From Martelella mediterranea (lineage in GTDB: Bacteria > Pseudomonadota > Alphaproteobacteria > Rhizobiales > Rhizobiaceae), in contig PVUG01000007.1 in the NCBI GenBank assembly GCA_003001975.1, forward strand, positions 62,001 through 126,000: a stretch of DNA of 64,000 nucleotides. Direction: 5' to 3'. The position numbers were made by a program, and so were the translations under genes. Positions 42,621 to 51,650 of this stretch are shown in pieces; the first letter of the stretch is position 1; each line of letters starts with the position of its first letter. A model generated the notes under the pieces. The model saw only the letters and a program-made list of their open reading frames with translations. It searched no databases and was not told where the DNA came from.

Positions 42621-43910
42621 TCACATCATGGACGGAATGAAAAGCGCCAAGGCCGGAAAGGCGATGAGAAGGGCGATGCGGACGATATCCATGGCCACGA
42701 AGGGCAACAGCCCGGAGAAAATTGTGCGAAGGCTGACATCGCGCACCACCGTGTTGAGCACGAAGGCGTTCATGCCGACCGGCGGGGTGATGTAGCTCAC
42801 CTCGGTGATCACGACCACGAAAATGCCGAACCAGATCAGGTCGAACCCCTGCGCGGCAACGATCGGATAGAAGATCGGCACGGTGAGCGTGATCATCGAA
42901 AGCCCCTCCAGCACACAGCCGAGCAGCAGATAGACGATCAGGATGGCGATGATGGTGGCGTAGGGCCCGTCGCCGAACATCGAGAGCGCGGACTGGATAT
43001 CACTCGTCATGCCCGAGAGGTTGACGTAGTTGGTGAAGGTCAGCGCGCCAAACAGGATGAAGAACATCATCGCCGTGGTCTTGGCGGTGGAATAGAGAAT
43101 GCTCCCGAGATCGGACAGTTTCAGCCGGCCGGAGAAAAGCGCGAGCACGAAGGCGCCGAATGCGCCCATGCCGGCGCTTTCCGTCGGCGTGAAGATGCCG
43201 AGATAGATGCCGCCCATGACGAAGATGAAGAGCGCAAGCGCGCCGGCCGTGCCCTTCAGCGCCAGAAACCGTTCCCTGAGCGAGAGCCTGGGCTCTGCGG
43301 GCAGGTCCTGTTTCAGAAACCGCACGGAAATCATCACCGCGATGGCATAGCCGAAAATGCCGAGAAGGCCGGGCACGATGCCGGCCATGAACAGCTTGCC
43401 GATATTCTGCTGCGTCATGATGCCGTAAAACACCAGGATGACGGAGGGCGGGATCAGGATGCCGAGCGTGCCGCCGGCGGCAATCGAGGCGGTAGCCAGA
43501 CTGTCGGGATAGCCGAAGCGGCGCATCGAGGGCAGCGCGATTTTCGACATGGTCGCCGCCGTTGCCAGCGACGAGCCGCAGACGGAGGAAAACCCGCCGC
43601 AGGCGGCGACCGTTGCCAGCGCGAGGCCGCCCTTGCGGTGCCTGAGCCAGGCATGGGCGCTGTCATAAAGCTCACGCGCAATGCCGGACTGGACGACGAA
43701 ATTGCCCATCAGCAGGAACAGCGGCATGACGGTCAGCGCATAGGAGCGGCCATTGTCGAAAAACGTGGCGCCGAGCAGCGCGAAGGACGGCTTGAACCCG
43801 ATGATCGAGGCCGTGCCGGCAATGCCGATCAACGTCAGCGAAAAGGCGATCGGCATGCCGACCAGCAGCAGCGCGATCAGCACTGCAATCCCGATGGGCC
43901 ATTCGATCAT
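42621..43910 (-). CDS. TRAP transporter large permease (DctM type), second system
   Basis: A 429-residue membrane channel subunit with about twelve helices. It begins IEWPIGIAVLIALLLVGMPIAF, contains LTVMPLFLLMGNFVVQSG, AACGGFSSVCGSSLATAATM and the GTLGILIPPSVILVFYGI motif shared by DctM proteins. It belongs to a complete TRAP operon encoded in the order binding protein, small permease, large permease, each overlapping by ATGA. The substrate is unknown; no catabolic gene is fused to this operon, although a zinc alcohol dehydrogenase is divergently encoded. Confidence 0.93.
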   Translation of the reverse strand: MIEWPIGIAVLIALLLVGMPIAFSLTLIGIAGTASIIGFKPSFALLGATFFDNGRSYALTVMPLFLLMGNFVVQSGIARELYDSAHAWLRHRKGGLALATVAACGGFSSVCGSSLATAATMSKIALPSMRRFGYPDSLATASIAAGGTLGILIPPSVILVFYGIMTQQNIGKLFMAGIVPGLLGIFGYAIAVMISVRFLKQDLPAEPRLSLRERFLALKGTAGALALFIFVMGGIYLGIFTPTESAGMGAFGAFVLALFSGRLKLSDLGSILYSTAKTTAMMFFILFGALTFTNYVNLSGMTSDIQSALSMFGDGPYATIIAILIVYLLLGCVLEGLSMITLTVPIFYPIVAAQGFDLIWFGIFVVVITEVSYITPPVGMNAFVLNTVVRDVSLRTIFSGLLPFVAMDIVRIALLIAFPALALFIPSMM

Positions 43911-44422
43911 GATGGTCTCTTGAAAAGGGCTGTGAAGGCCAGAGCGAGCGTGACCAGCGCGGAAATCCCCGCACACACGGCACAGAACCAGACGACGGGC
44001 GCAACCGGCAGGCGCAGCGAATTGGTAACGAGATTATAGCCGCCGACCTGCAGGCCATAAACATAAAGCCGCCAGGCGATAACGCCGAGAACGCCGGATG
44101 AGACCAGCCCGGTCAGAAACAGGCGCGGCCGTTCGCTCCAGCGCGGCAGTGACTTGGTGACGAGGTCGACGGTGACATGACCGCCGTCGAGGCAGACGGC
44201 CGGAAGGCCGAGATAGACGATGGAAACCAGAAGAAGCTCCGAGACCTCGGCAGCGCCCTTGACCGGTGCATTCAGCAGGTAGCGCCCGACGACGTCGGTG
44301 ACGGTGAGCGCCATCAGCGCCAGCAGCAATGCACCGGCGGTGACACTGAGCACAATACGAATGCCGCGAGCCATGGGACTCGCGGCGTGATGCGCATCAT
44401 CGATAATGTCGGCGTCGCTCAT
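43907..44422 (-). CDS. TRAP transporter small permease (DctQ type), second system
   Basis: A 171-residue four-helix DctQ protein. Typical segments are LLALMALTVTDVVGRYLLNA, EVSELLLVSIVYLGLPAVCL and HVTVDLVTKSL, the conserved helix-loop of the family. It overlaps the binding-protein gene upstream and the large-permease gene downstream by four bases each, so the three are translationally coupled. Confidence 0.9.
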   Translation of the reverse strand: MSDADIIDDAHHAASPMARGIRIVLSVTAGALLLALMALTVTDVVGRYLLNAPVKGAAEVSELLLVSIVYLGLPAVCLDGGHVTVDLVTKSLPRWSERPRLFLTGLVSSGVLGVIAWRLYVYGLQVGGYNLVTNSLRLPVAPVVWFCAVCAGISALVTLALAFTALFKRPS

Positions 44423-45435
44423 TCGCCCTGCAGTTCGTCGATATTGTCCTTCATGAGGGCCATCGCCTTGGCGGACGACACACCGGCCGCATCGATCTCG
44501 GCAAGCTTGGCTTCCACCACCGGCGCGACCTTTTCGCCGATTTCGGCGACCTGTTCGGGTGTCGCGTCGTGGAAGGTGACCTTGCCCTGCATGGCTTCAA
44601 GGCCCGCCGCATCGGCTGCATCCCAGGCCTGACCTGCAAGCCGTGCCAGCGCCTCGCCGGAAACGCTGTCGATTGCCGCCTGGTCTTCCGGCGAAAGCCC
44701 GGCCCAGCTGTCCTTGTTCATCACCACGAAGAAGGAGGTGTTGTAGAGCCCGCCCGGAATGACCAGCGCCTGGTTCACCATGTCCGTCAGCCCGAAGAAA
44801 TTGACTGATTCATAGGGGAAGGTGATGCCGTCGGCGACGCCCTGCGACAGCAGTTCATAGGTCTGCGAGGAGGGGCCTTCGACCGGCACGCCGCCAAGCG
44901 CGCTCACCAGCTCATGAACAATGCCGCCGCCAACGCGGATCTTGGCGCCGTCGATGGCCGAAAGCTCGGAAAGGTCGCCGCCATTCATGAAAACCTGGCC
45001 CGGCCCGTGGGTAAACACGGCCAGCACATGCACGTCGTCATATTCGCCGGCGTCCTTCAAAAGCGAATCCCATGTGCGCCAGTAGGCGACCGACGTGGCC
45101 TCGGCGGTATCGCCCCAGAACGGGATTTCGGCGATATTCGTGGTGCGGAACCGGCCCGGATTATACCCCTGAACCTCGAAGGTGATGTCGGCAACGCCGT
45201 TGACGGCGAGATCGTACTGCGCCGGCGGCGGCCCGAGCGGTGCCGGCAGGATATTGGTCGTGACCCGTCCGTCGGTGGCTTTCTCGATGGAGGCCGCAAA
45301 GGGCTCGATCACGTCCTTGACCAGCGGGTGTGAAGGCGGCAGCCAGTTTGCAATCGTCAGCGTTTCGTTCGCAAATGCATGGCTTGCGAACAGAATGCCT
45401 GCAAGCATGGTGGCCGCCTTCAACGTGGTCTTCAT
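44419..45435 (-). CDS. TRAP transporter substrate-binding protein, second system
   Basis: A 338-residue periplasmic DctP/DctP-like protein. A signal peptide (KTTLKAATMLAGILFASHAFA) precedes NETLTIANWLPPSHPLVKDV, the form common to DctP homologues that bind C4-dicarboxylates, keto acids or lactate-like acids. Features include IEKATDGRVTTNILPAPLG and VADGITFPYESVNFFGL. The ATG at 45435 follows AGGGAAC; a start at 45627 would add 64 residues of no export character. Ligand unknown. Confidence 0.9.
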   Translation of the reverse strand: MKTTLKAATMLAGILFASHAFANETLTIANWLPPSHPLVKDVIEPFAASIEKATDGRVTTNILPAPLGPPPAQYDLAVNGVADITFEVQGYNPGRFRTTNIAEIPFWGDTAEATSVAYWRTWDSLLKDAGEYDDVHVLAVFTHGPGQVFMNGGDLSELSAIDGAKIRVGGGIVHELVSALGGVPVEGPSSQTYELLSQGVADGITFPYESVNFFGLTDMVNQALVIPGGLYNTSFFVVMNKDSWAGLSPEDQAAIDSVSGEALARLAGQAWDAADAAGLEAMQGKVTFHDATPEQVAEIGEKVAPVVEAKLAEIDAAGVSSAKAMALMKDNIDELQGE

Positions 45436-45718
45436 GTTTTCAAGTTCCCTGATGGTGTTTGGTTTGCAAAGAAGCTGGACCAGAGCGCGTTGCATTGTCA
45501 ATTGGCAAAGCGGTCCTGCTCTCTGCACCGTCGCTGCTTTTGTGCCGGAAGCCGGCGTTTTGCAACAGAAAAAGCCGCTGGGGCATATCCAGGGCGCAAA
45601 ACGCCTTCCCGATGACGCTGCGTGCATTTGCCGCTCGGATTCGCTTCCGGTTTTCGGCTGAAATATGCGATACTTGTCAGCGCAGGGACGTCATCGTTTC
45701 TCAAGGGAGGAGAATAAA

Positions 45719-46756
45719 ATGAAAGCGCTTGTCTATCAGGGCCCCGGCAACAAGGAATGGGCTGAAAAGCCGATGCCGAAGATCGAAAAGCCCACCGACG
45801 TTATCGTCAAAATCACCAAAACCACCATTTGCGGAACCGACCTGCACATCCTGAAAGGCGATGTGCCGGAAGTCACCTCCGGCCGCATTCTCGGGCATGA
45901 AGGGGTCGGCATTGTCGAAGAGGTTGGCGCTGCGGTGCGCAATTACAGGAAGGGGGACCGGGTCCTCATTTCCTGCATCACCTCATGCGGCAGCTGCGCC
46001 AATTGCAAGCGCCAGCTTTATTCGCATTGCGAGGACGGCGGCTGGATCCTCGGCCACCTGATTGATGGCACCCAGGCCGAATATGTCCGCATTCCCCACG
46101 GTGACAATTCGCTCTACCCGATCCCCGAAGACGCGGATGAGGAAGCGCTGGTGATGCTGTCGGATATCCTGCCGACCGGTTTCGAAATCGGCGTTCTGGC
46201 CGGCGCCGTCAAGCCGGGAGATGCAATTGCCATCGTCGGTGCCGGGCCAATCGGCATTGCCGCGCTTTTGACGGCGCAGTTCTATTCACCGGGTCGGATC
46301 ATCATGGTCGACATGGATGAGAATCGACTTGGGGTCTCCCGCCAGTTCGGCGCGACCGATACGATCCGTGTCGGCGAGGAGGATGCGGTGGCGAAGATCC
46401 GCGAAATGACCGGCGGTGTCGGCGTCGATGTCGCCATCGAGGCGGTTGGCGTGCCGGCGACGTTCGATGTCTGCCAGCAGGTTGTCGCTGCCGGTGGCCA
46501 TGTCGCCAATGTCGGCGTTCACGGCGCGCCGGTGGAACTGCACCTCGAAAACCTCTGGATACAGAACATCAACATCTCCATGGGGCTGGTGAATACCAAC
46601 ACCACGCCGATGCTGATGAAGACCGTTCAGTCCGGCAAGATCGATCCGTCGAAACTGATCACCCACCGGTTCGAACTGAATGACATCCTGAGCGCCTACG
46701 AGATTTTCGGCAATGCCGCACGCGAAAAGGCGCTGAAGGTGATCATCAGCGCCTGA
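45719..46756 (+). CDS. Zinc-dependent alcohol dehydrogenase (MDR family)
   Basis: A 345-residue medium-chain dehydrogenase using NAD(P). Catalytic zinc ligands Cys38 (CGTDLHILKGD) and His60 (GHEGVG) and the structural zinc set Cys90, Cys93, Cys96 and Cys104 (CGSCANCKRQLYSHC) are complete. The Rossmann fold shows VGAGPIGIAALL. It belongs to the branch that oxidises short-chain or secondary alcohols (isopropanol-dehydrogenase-like); the substrate is open. ATG at 45719 has GGGAGGAG upstream. Divergent from the second TRAP operon, so a linked substrate is possible but unproved. Confidence 0.92.
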   Translation: MKALVYQGPGNKEWAEKPMPKIEKPTDVIVKITKTTICGTDLHILKGDVPEVTSGRILGHEGVGIVEEVGAAVRNYRKGDRVLISCITSCGSCANCKRQLYSHCEDGGWILGHLIDGTQAEYVRIPHGDNSLYPIPEDADEEALVMLSDILPTGFEIGVLAGAVKPGDAIAIVGAGPIGIAALLTAQFYSPGRIIMVDMDENRLGVSRQFGATDTIRVGEEDAVAKIREMTGGVGVDVAIEAVGVPATFDVCQQVVAAGGHVANVGVHGAPVELHLENLWIQNINISMGLVNTNTTPMLMKTVQSGKIDPSKLITHRFELNDILSAYEIFGNAAREKALKVIISA

Positions 46757-46817
46757 GTGTTGCCCTGCGGGTGTTTTAAAGCACCGGGCTGCCGGGAAAG
46801 GTCCCGAAAACATGTTG

Positions 46818-46841
46818 AGGCGCTGCCTGTCGGCAGCGCCT
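46818..46841. terminator. Perfect hairpin between adh and the small lipoprotein gene
   Basis: Ten-base arms AGGCGCTGCC (46818-46827) and GGCAGCGCCT (46832-46841) with a TGTC loop, in the convergent gap. The minus-strand side is followed by a short T-rich stretch, so it may end the lipoprotein transcript; on the plus strand no T-run is seen. Confidence 0.5.
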
Positions 46842-46911
46842 GGACCGGCTGGCGATGTGTCGCGCCGATCTTGACGCGACAGCCTTTGGCGCGCGCCGCT
46901 TTCGTTGTTGG

Positions 46912-47097
46912 TTATCTGGCGGTCGCCGCGCCAATGCCGCCGCCGACCAGACCACCTGCGATAGCGCCTGTGGCATCACCGGTGATGGCGGACCCTGCGG
47001 CAACACCGACGCCGGCGCCGATCGTGGCGTTGCGCTCCTGCGTGGTGCAGGCGGCGAGCGGAAGAATGAATGCGATGGCGAGAACGGCTTTCTTCAT
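46912..47097 (-). CDS. Small glycine-zipper lipoprotein
   Basis: A 61-residue protein with a lipoprotein signal: KKAVLAIAFILPLAAC, lipid-modified Cys at about residue 17. The rest is a Gly/Ala-rich segment (GAGVGVAAGSAITGDATGA) of the glycine-zipper type, as in OsmB or YmgG-like envelope proteins. It probably sits in the outer or inner membrane; the exact role is unknown. Another small membrane protein follows upstream in the same orientation with a 34-base gap. Confidence 0.75.
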   Translation of the reverse strand: MKKAVLAIAFILPLAACTTQERNATIGAGVGVAAGSAITGDATGAIAGGLVGGGIGAATAR

Positions 47098-47131
47098 TGT
47101 GTATGTCTCCAGTGATCAATCCAATTGTCGA

Positions 47132-47287
47132 TTAGATATAACCTGCGAGCAGCAGGATTATGACGATGAGCAGGACAAGGCCGAGACCGCCGGATGGCCC
47201 GTAACCCCATGTCCGCGAATATCCCCAGCGCGGCAATGCGCCGAGCAGAAGAAGAATAATGATGATAAGCAGGATAGTACCGAGCAT
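47132..47287 (-). CDS. Small membrane protein, DUF3309 family
   Basis: A 51-residue protein with two hydrophobic stretches, LGTILLIIIILLLLGALPRW at the start and GLVLLIVIILLLAGYI at the end, joined by a Gly/Tyr/Trp-rich loop. This layout matches the DUF3309 family of tiny membrane proteins in rhizobia; function unknown. CAGGAGAGAG lies just before the ATG at 47287. The CtrA-like box at 47436 lies about 150 bases upstream and could control it. Confidence 0.75.
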   Translation of the reverse strand: MLGTILLIIIILLLLGALPRWGYSRTWGYGPSGGLGLVLLIVIILLLAGYI

Positions 47288-47435
47288 TTTTTCTCTCTCC
47301 TGGGTAATCAGTTGGAGCTTCAACGTCCCGGCGTTGTATTTTGTTCCCGCAATCGCATCCGTTGACGGAAAAGTAAACTGGAAAGCAGCACGTGACGCTT
47401 CGGTGTTCGGTTTTCCAACGCACTGAAAAATATGG

Positions 47436-47450
47436 TTAAAAAGTCATTAA
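47436..47450. promoter_or_regulatory. CtrA-type box, TTAA-N7-TTAA
   Basis: TTAA at 47436-47439 and TTAA at 47447-47450 are separated by exactly seven bases, the canonical spacing for the alphaproteobacterial cell-cycle regulator CtrA. It lies beside the GANTC cluster. Confidence 0.55.
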
Positions 47451-47454
47451 TCCA

Positions 47455-47824
47455 CCAAATATAGCGGTGAACAAAACCGGAAGATCGCGCTGTCTGTGAT
47501 TCGTCGCTGATTCGTTCCGGCTTTGGTCTTCGGCCCGTAAATCAGGTTTTTCGAGCGTTTTTCGGTCACCGGATGTGAGGCGGCATGCCTGGGGTCTGCT
47601 TTCTTCCCGGTGCCGGCGAATGAGAGAATGGCGGACAGTCTGACGGATTCATCGATATCCCGTCTGTTCATCTTTTGTTTACGAAGGTTAACGCGATTGT
47701 CCTGATTTGCACTGGTGAAGAATCGTGCGTTCCACATCTAGGGTATTAAATTGGTAAAAACCCAACATATAGCCGTGAACAAACCGGGAAAACAGCAGAG
47801 TCAGCGATTCGTCTGTGATTCGTT
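47455..47824. repeat. 62-base direct repeat pair carrying paired GATTCGT sites
   Basis: Copy A (47455-47516) and copy B (47763-47824) share ATAGCSGTGAACAAA and, exactly 37 bases after that motif starts in both, two GATTCGT heptamers spaced 11 bases apart. Sequence between is only partly conserved. The GATTC cores are GANTC (CcrM) sites. Confidence 0.6.
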
Positions 47825-48021
47825 CGCATCTGTTCCAAATATTAAGAAATGACGGGTTTCGGGGCAAAATGCACGCCCCTCTTGCTTGCAGGGCGCAGGC
47901 GGTCCATCTATAGAGAAACGCGCGCCGGAGGTTTGCGATCCGGCGATTGAAGCAATGGACGGGGGCGGAGATTTTGGCCCCGGCCAGGGAATTTGGGACC
48001 GGGACATTGAATTCAGAAGCA

Positions 48022-51000
48022 ATGATCTTGAGCGGACGCGGGGTGACCGCCATGCTCGGTCCGACCAATACCGGCAAGACCCATTTTGCCATTGAACGGA
48101 TGGTGGCGCACTCATCCGGGGTTATTGGCCTGCCGCTGCGCCTTCTTGCCCGTGAAGTCTATAACCGCCTTGTCGAGCGTGTCGGTGTCAACCGCGTCGC
48201 GCTGATCACGGGCGAGGAAAAGATCGCTCCGAAAACCGCCCGCTACAGCGTCTGCACCGTGGAAGCGATGCCGCGGGAAACCGATGTCGCCTTCGTTGCC
48301 ATCGACGAGGTTCAGCTTGCCGGCGACCTTGAGCGCGGCCACATCTTTACCGACCGGATCCTGCATCTGCGCGGGCGTGAGGAAACGCTGCTTTTGGGCT
48401 CGGCGACGATGAAGCCGATCCTCAGGCAATTGCTGCCGGGTGTTTCGATCGTGGAGCGGCCGCGGCTTTCAAGCCTGTTTTATGCCGGCCAGAAGAGAAT
48501 TACCCGCCTGCCGCGCCGTTCGGCCATTGTCGCCTTTTCCTCCGACGAGGTCTATGCGATTGCCGAACTGATCCGCCGTCAGCGCGGCGGCGCGGCCGTC
48601 GTGCTCGGCGCGCTGTCGCCGCGCACCCGCAACGCCCAGGTCGAACTCTATCAGAATGGCGATGTCGAATATCTGGTGGCGACGGACGCGATCGGCATGG
48701 GGCTGAACCTCGATGTCGATCATGTCGCCTTTGCCCAGGACCGCAAGTTCGACGGTCATCAGTACCGCAATCTCAACGCCGGAGAGCTTGGCCAGATCGC
48801 CGGCCGCGCCGGCCGCCATATGCGTGACGGCACGTTCGGCGTCACCAGCCGTGTGCCGCCCTTTGACGACGAACTGGTCGAGCGTCTGGAAACCCATCAG
48901 TTCGACCCGGTGAAGGTGTTGCAATGGCGTTCCAAGGCGCTTGATTTCACCTCGCTGCACGCGCTGAAGGCCAGTCTCGATGAGGTGCCGCGCGTTCAGG
49001 GGCTGACACGCGCATTGCCGGCCGTTGATCAGCGCGCGCTGGAATTTCTCGCCCGAAGCCACGCCGTCGCCGGTAAGGCTGACCGGCGCGACAGGATCGA
49101 ATTGCTGTGGGAAGCCTGTGCGCTGCCCGATTATCGGCGGATCACGCCGGCCCAGCATGCCGACCTGATCGCCTCGCTTTATCTCGACCTGGTCGAGCAC
49201 GGCACGGTTGACGAGGATTTCCTCGCAAAACAGGTCCGTCATGCCGACCGGACCGATGGTGAAATCGATACGCTTTCCGCGCGTATTGCCCAGATCAGAA
49301 CATGGACCTATGTGTCGAACCGGCCCGGATGGCTTGCCGATCCGACACACTGGCAGGAAAAGACACGGAAAATAGAGGATCGGCTGTCGGATGCCCTGCA
49401 TGAGAGGTTGACGAAACGCTTCGTTGACCGCAGGACTTCCGTGCTAATGAAGCGCCTGAGAGAGAATGCGATGCTTGAAGCTGAAGTGAGCGTGAATGGG
49501 GATGTCTTTGTCGAAGGACATCATGTGGGGGAACTGGCTGGCTTTCGTTTCAAAGCCGTGTCCGGAGCCGAAGGGCCGGATGCCAAGGCAATCGAGGCGG
49601 CGGCGCTGAAGGCGCTGGCGCTCGAATTCGAGGCGCGCGCCGCGCGTCTTCATGCCTCCGGCAATTCCGACCTGGTGCTTGATTCGTCCGGCACGGTGCG
49701 CTGGCTCGGCGATCCGGTGGCGCGTCTGGTCTCCACCGACAACATTCTGAGGCCGCGCGCTGTGCTGTTGGCCGACGAACAGCTGACCGGTACGGCGCGT
49801 GACCATGTTGTCGCCCGCATCGAGCGTTTCGTCGCCCATACGATCCAGACGGTTCTGAAGCCGCTCGATGATCTCGCCAATGCCGACGATATCGAAGGAC
49901 TGGCGCGGGGGCTGGCGTTCCAGCTCGTCGAAAACTACGGCGTGCTGTTCCGCCGCGATGTTGCAGCCGAGGTCAAGGCGCTCGATCAGGATGCGCGTGC
50001 ATCGCTGCGCCGCTATGGTGTGCGGTTCGGCGCCTATCATGTGTTCATGCCGGCGCTGCTGAAGCCGGCGCCCGCCGAGATGATCACCCTGCTCTGGGCC
50101 CTTGCCAATGACGGTCTCGACAAGCCCGGCTATGGCGAACTTATTCCGGTGCTCGCAGCAGGCCGCACATCGGTGGTCACCGATCCCGGCTTTGAACGTG
50201 CCTTCTACAAGCTGGCTGGCTTCCGCTATCTGGGAAAGCGGGCCGTCAGGATAGACATTCTCGAACGGCTTGCCGATATCATCCGGCCGCTGACCCAGTG
50301 GAAGCCGGAATCGGGCGGTGCGCGTCCCGAAGGCGCCTTTGATGGCCGCCGTTTCGTCACAACGCCGGCAATGATGTCGATCCTCGGCGCAACGCCGGAC
50401 GATATGGAAGAGATCCTGAAGGGCCTCGGCTATCGCGCCGACGTCGCCTCGCCGGAAGATGTCGCCCGGATCGAGGCAGCACAGGCCGAACGGGACGCCG
50501 AAAAGGCTGCAAAACAGCATGCCGGCGTGGCCGTTGAAACCGTTGCCCGGCGCGCGGACAAGCCGGCTGACGGCGAAGCTGGGGCGGGCGAAACGCCTGA
50601 GAACCCCGTTGCCGGTGAAACCGCAGAGGCCGAAACTTCGGAAAAACCCGCTGAAGAACAGGCCGCAACCACCGAAACGGCTGACGACACGACTGCGGAC
50701 ACCGCCGAGACCGCGCCGGCCCAGCCTGAAAAGGCTGATGAGGCTGCGGTGAAGGACGAGGCGGCGAAGGAAGAGGAAGAGCCCAAACCGGTTCTGCTGT
50801 GGCGTCCGGGCGGACGCAGCCAGAACGAGCGGGGCCGCCAGCATCAGGGGCGCGGACAGCGCAACGAAGGCCGCGGCCGCGGACAGCCGAACCGCAAGGG
50901 TGGTGACGGCGAGCGGGATCGTGCTGCCGGCAAGCCCGGCGGCAAGGGTCCCAAGGGGCCGCATCGGGCAAAGAAGGACGGCGAGGGCAAGCCACGCGAT

Positions 51001-51084
51001 CAGCGCCGCGAGCGCGACAAGCCCGTTGATCCGGATTCGCCCTTTGCCAAGCTGGCCGCGCTGAAGGCCCAGATGAAGCGGTAG
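48022..51084 (+). CDS. Suv3-like ATP-dependent RNA helicase with long charged tail
   Basis: A superfamily 2 helicase of the Suv3/mitochondrial degradosome type, 1020 residues from ATG 48022; in-frame TTG codons upstream (47947, 48007) could extend it. Walker A is GPTNTGKTH (13-21), Walker B DEVQ in AIDEVQLAGDLERGH, helicase C-motifs in ATDAIGMGLNLDVDHVAF and QIAGRAGRH. After about residue 830 comes an Ala/Glu/Thr-rich acidic stretch, then an Arg/Gly/Lys-rich tail (RGQRNEGRGRGQPNRKGG). The tail is likely disordered and RNA-binding. It probably unwinds structured RNA for degradation or ribosome maturation. The S4 gene follows four bases later. Confidence 0.9.
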   Translation: MILSGRGVTAMLGPTNTGKTHFAIERMVAHSSGVIGLPLRLLAREVYNRLVERVGVNRVALITGEEKIAPKTARYSVCTVEAMPRETDVAFVAIDEVQLAGDLERGHIFTDRILHLRGREETLLLGSATMKPILRQLLPGVSIVERPRLSSLFYAGQKRITRLPRRSAIVAFSSDEVYAIAELIRRQRGGAAVVLGALSPRTRNAQVELYQNGDVEYLVATDAIGMGLNLDVDHVAFAQDRKFDGHQYRNLNAGELGQIAGRAGRHMRDGTFGVTSRVPPFDDELVERLETHQFDPVKVLQWRSKALDFTSLHALKASLDEVPRVQGLTRALPAVDQRALEFLARSHAVAGKADRRDRIELLWEACALPDYRRITPAQHADLIASLYLDLVEHGTVDEDFLAKQVRHADRTDGEIDTLSARIAQIRTWTYVSNRPGWLADPTHWQEKTRKIEDRLSDALHERLTKRFVDRRTSVLMKRLRENAMLEAEVSVNGDVFVEGHHVGELAGFRFKAVSGAEGPDAKAIEAAALKALALEFEARAARLHASGNSDLVLDSSGTVRWLGDPVARLVSTDNILRPRAVLLADEQLTGTARDHVVARIERFVAHTIQTVLKPLDDLANADDIEGLARGLAFQLVENYGVLFRRDVAAEVKALDQDARASLRRYGVRFGAYHVFMPALLKPAPAEMITLLWALANDGLDKPGYGELIPVLAAGRTSVVTDPGFERAFYKLAGFRYLGKRAVRIDILERLADIIRPLTQWKPESGGARPEGAFDGRRFVTTPAMMSILGATPDDMEEILKGLGYRADVASPEDVARIEAAQAERDAEKAAKQHAGVAVETVARRADKPADGEAGAGETPENPVAGETAEAETSEKPAEEQAATTETADDTTADTAETAPAQPEKADEAAVKDEAAKEEEEPKPVLLWRPGGRSQNERGRQHQGRGQRNEGRGRGQPNRKGGDGERDRAAGKPGGKGPKGPHRAKKDGEGKPRDQRRERDKPVDPDSPFAKLAALKAQMKR

Positions 51085-51088
51085 GCGG

Positions 51089-51484
51089 ATGGCTGAAGGC
51101 GAAGCACCTGCAGGTCGTCAGCGCGTCGACAAGTGGCTGTTTTTTGCGCGGATCGTCAAATCCCGTTCACTGGCCCAGAAGCTGGTGCGCGATGGTCATG
51201 TCAAGCTCAACGGCTCGCGGATCATCCGCCCGAGTGTCGATGTGACCGCCGGAGACCGGCTGGTGGTTGCGCTCCAGCGGCGTGATGTCCATCTCGTGGT
51301 GCGTGCGCCCGGCCATCGGCGCGGACCGTTTGCAGAGGCGCAGGAGCTTTACGAGGATGTCAGCCCGCCGCCGGAGGCCCGCGCCAAACTTTCGGCTTTC
51401 GAGCAGGCCCAGCGTGTGCCCGGCGCCGGACGGCCGACGAAGAAAGAACGCCGTTCGCTGATGCGTCTGCGCGGCGATGAATGA
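51089..51484 (+). CDS. hslR: S4-domain RNA-binding protein (Hsp15/HslR type)
   Basis: A 131-residue protein with an N-terminal S4 domain: QRVDKWLFFARIVKSRSLAQ, VRDGHVKLNGSRIIRPS and VTAGDRLVVAL. Hsp15 binds stalled 50S subunits carrying nascent chains. The C-terminal part is charged (RPTKKERRSLMRL), typical of alphaproteobacterial HslR. It follows the RNA helicase in one operon, a link to ribosome or RNA quality control. Confidence 0.88.
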   Translation: MAEGEAPAGRQRVDKWLFFARIVKSRSLAQKLVRDGHVKLNGSRIIRPSVDVTAGDRLVVALQRRDVHLVVRAPGHRRGPFAEAQELYEDVSPPPEARAKLSAFEQAQRVPGAGRPTKKERRSLMRLRGDE

Positions 51485-51650
51485 GGCTTTGCGACGGTCT
51501 TTGGAAACTTCTACCCGCAGACGGCCGGTTTGTGGAACGAAATAATCTTGCGACAGGGACGGAAAGCCGTTACCTCACGCTTTGACTGCCGCCGGGTGAC
51601 GCCCGTCGGTATCGGGCCGTCCGGCCCGAAAATGATCTCTGGAGTCTTTC

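Larger units (their letters stand above)
47288..48021. other. Gene-free region with cell-cycle-type sites and a duplicated module
   Basis: About 730 bases without a convincing gene. It contains the CtrA-type box at 47436, seven GANTC sites (47498, 47509, 47646, 47720, 47798, 47806, 47817) and a 62-base imperfect direct repeat (47455-47516 and 47763-47824, offset 308). The helicase promoter must also lie here. Confidence 0.55.

Noticed and set aside
47288-48021. Chromosome replication origin, suggested by the CtrA box, GANTC cluster and repeats.
   Set aside because: No cluster of DnaA boxes, no hemE or other typical origin neighbours, and the AT content is moderate. Kept only as a regulatory-region finding.
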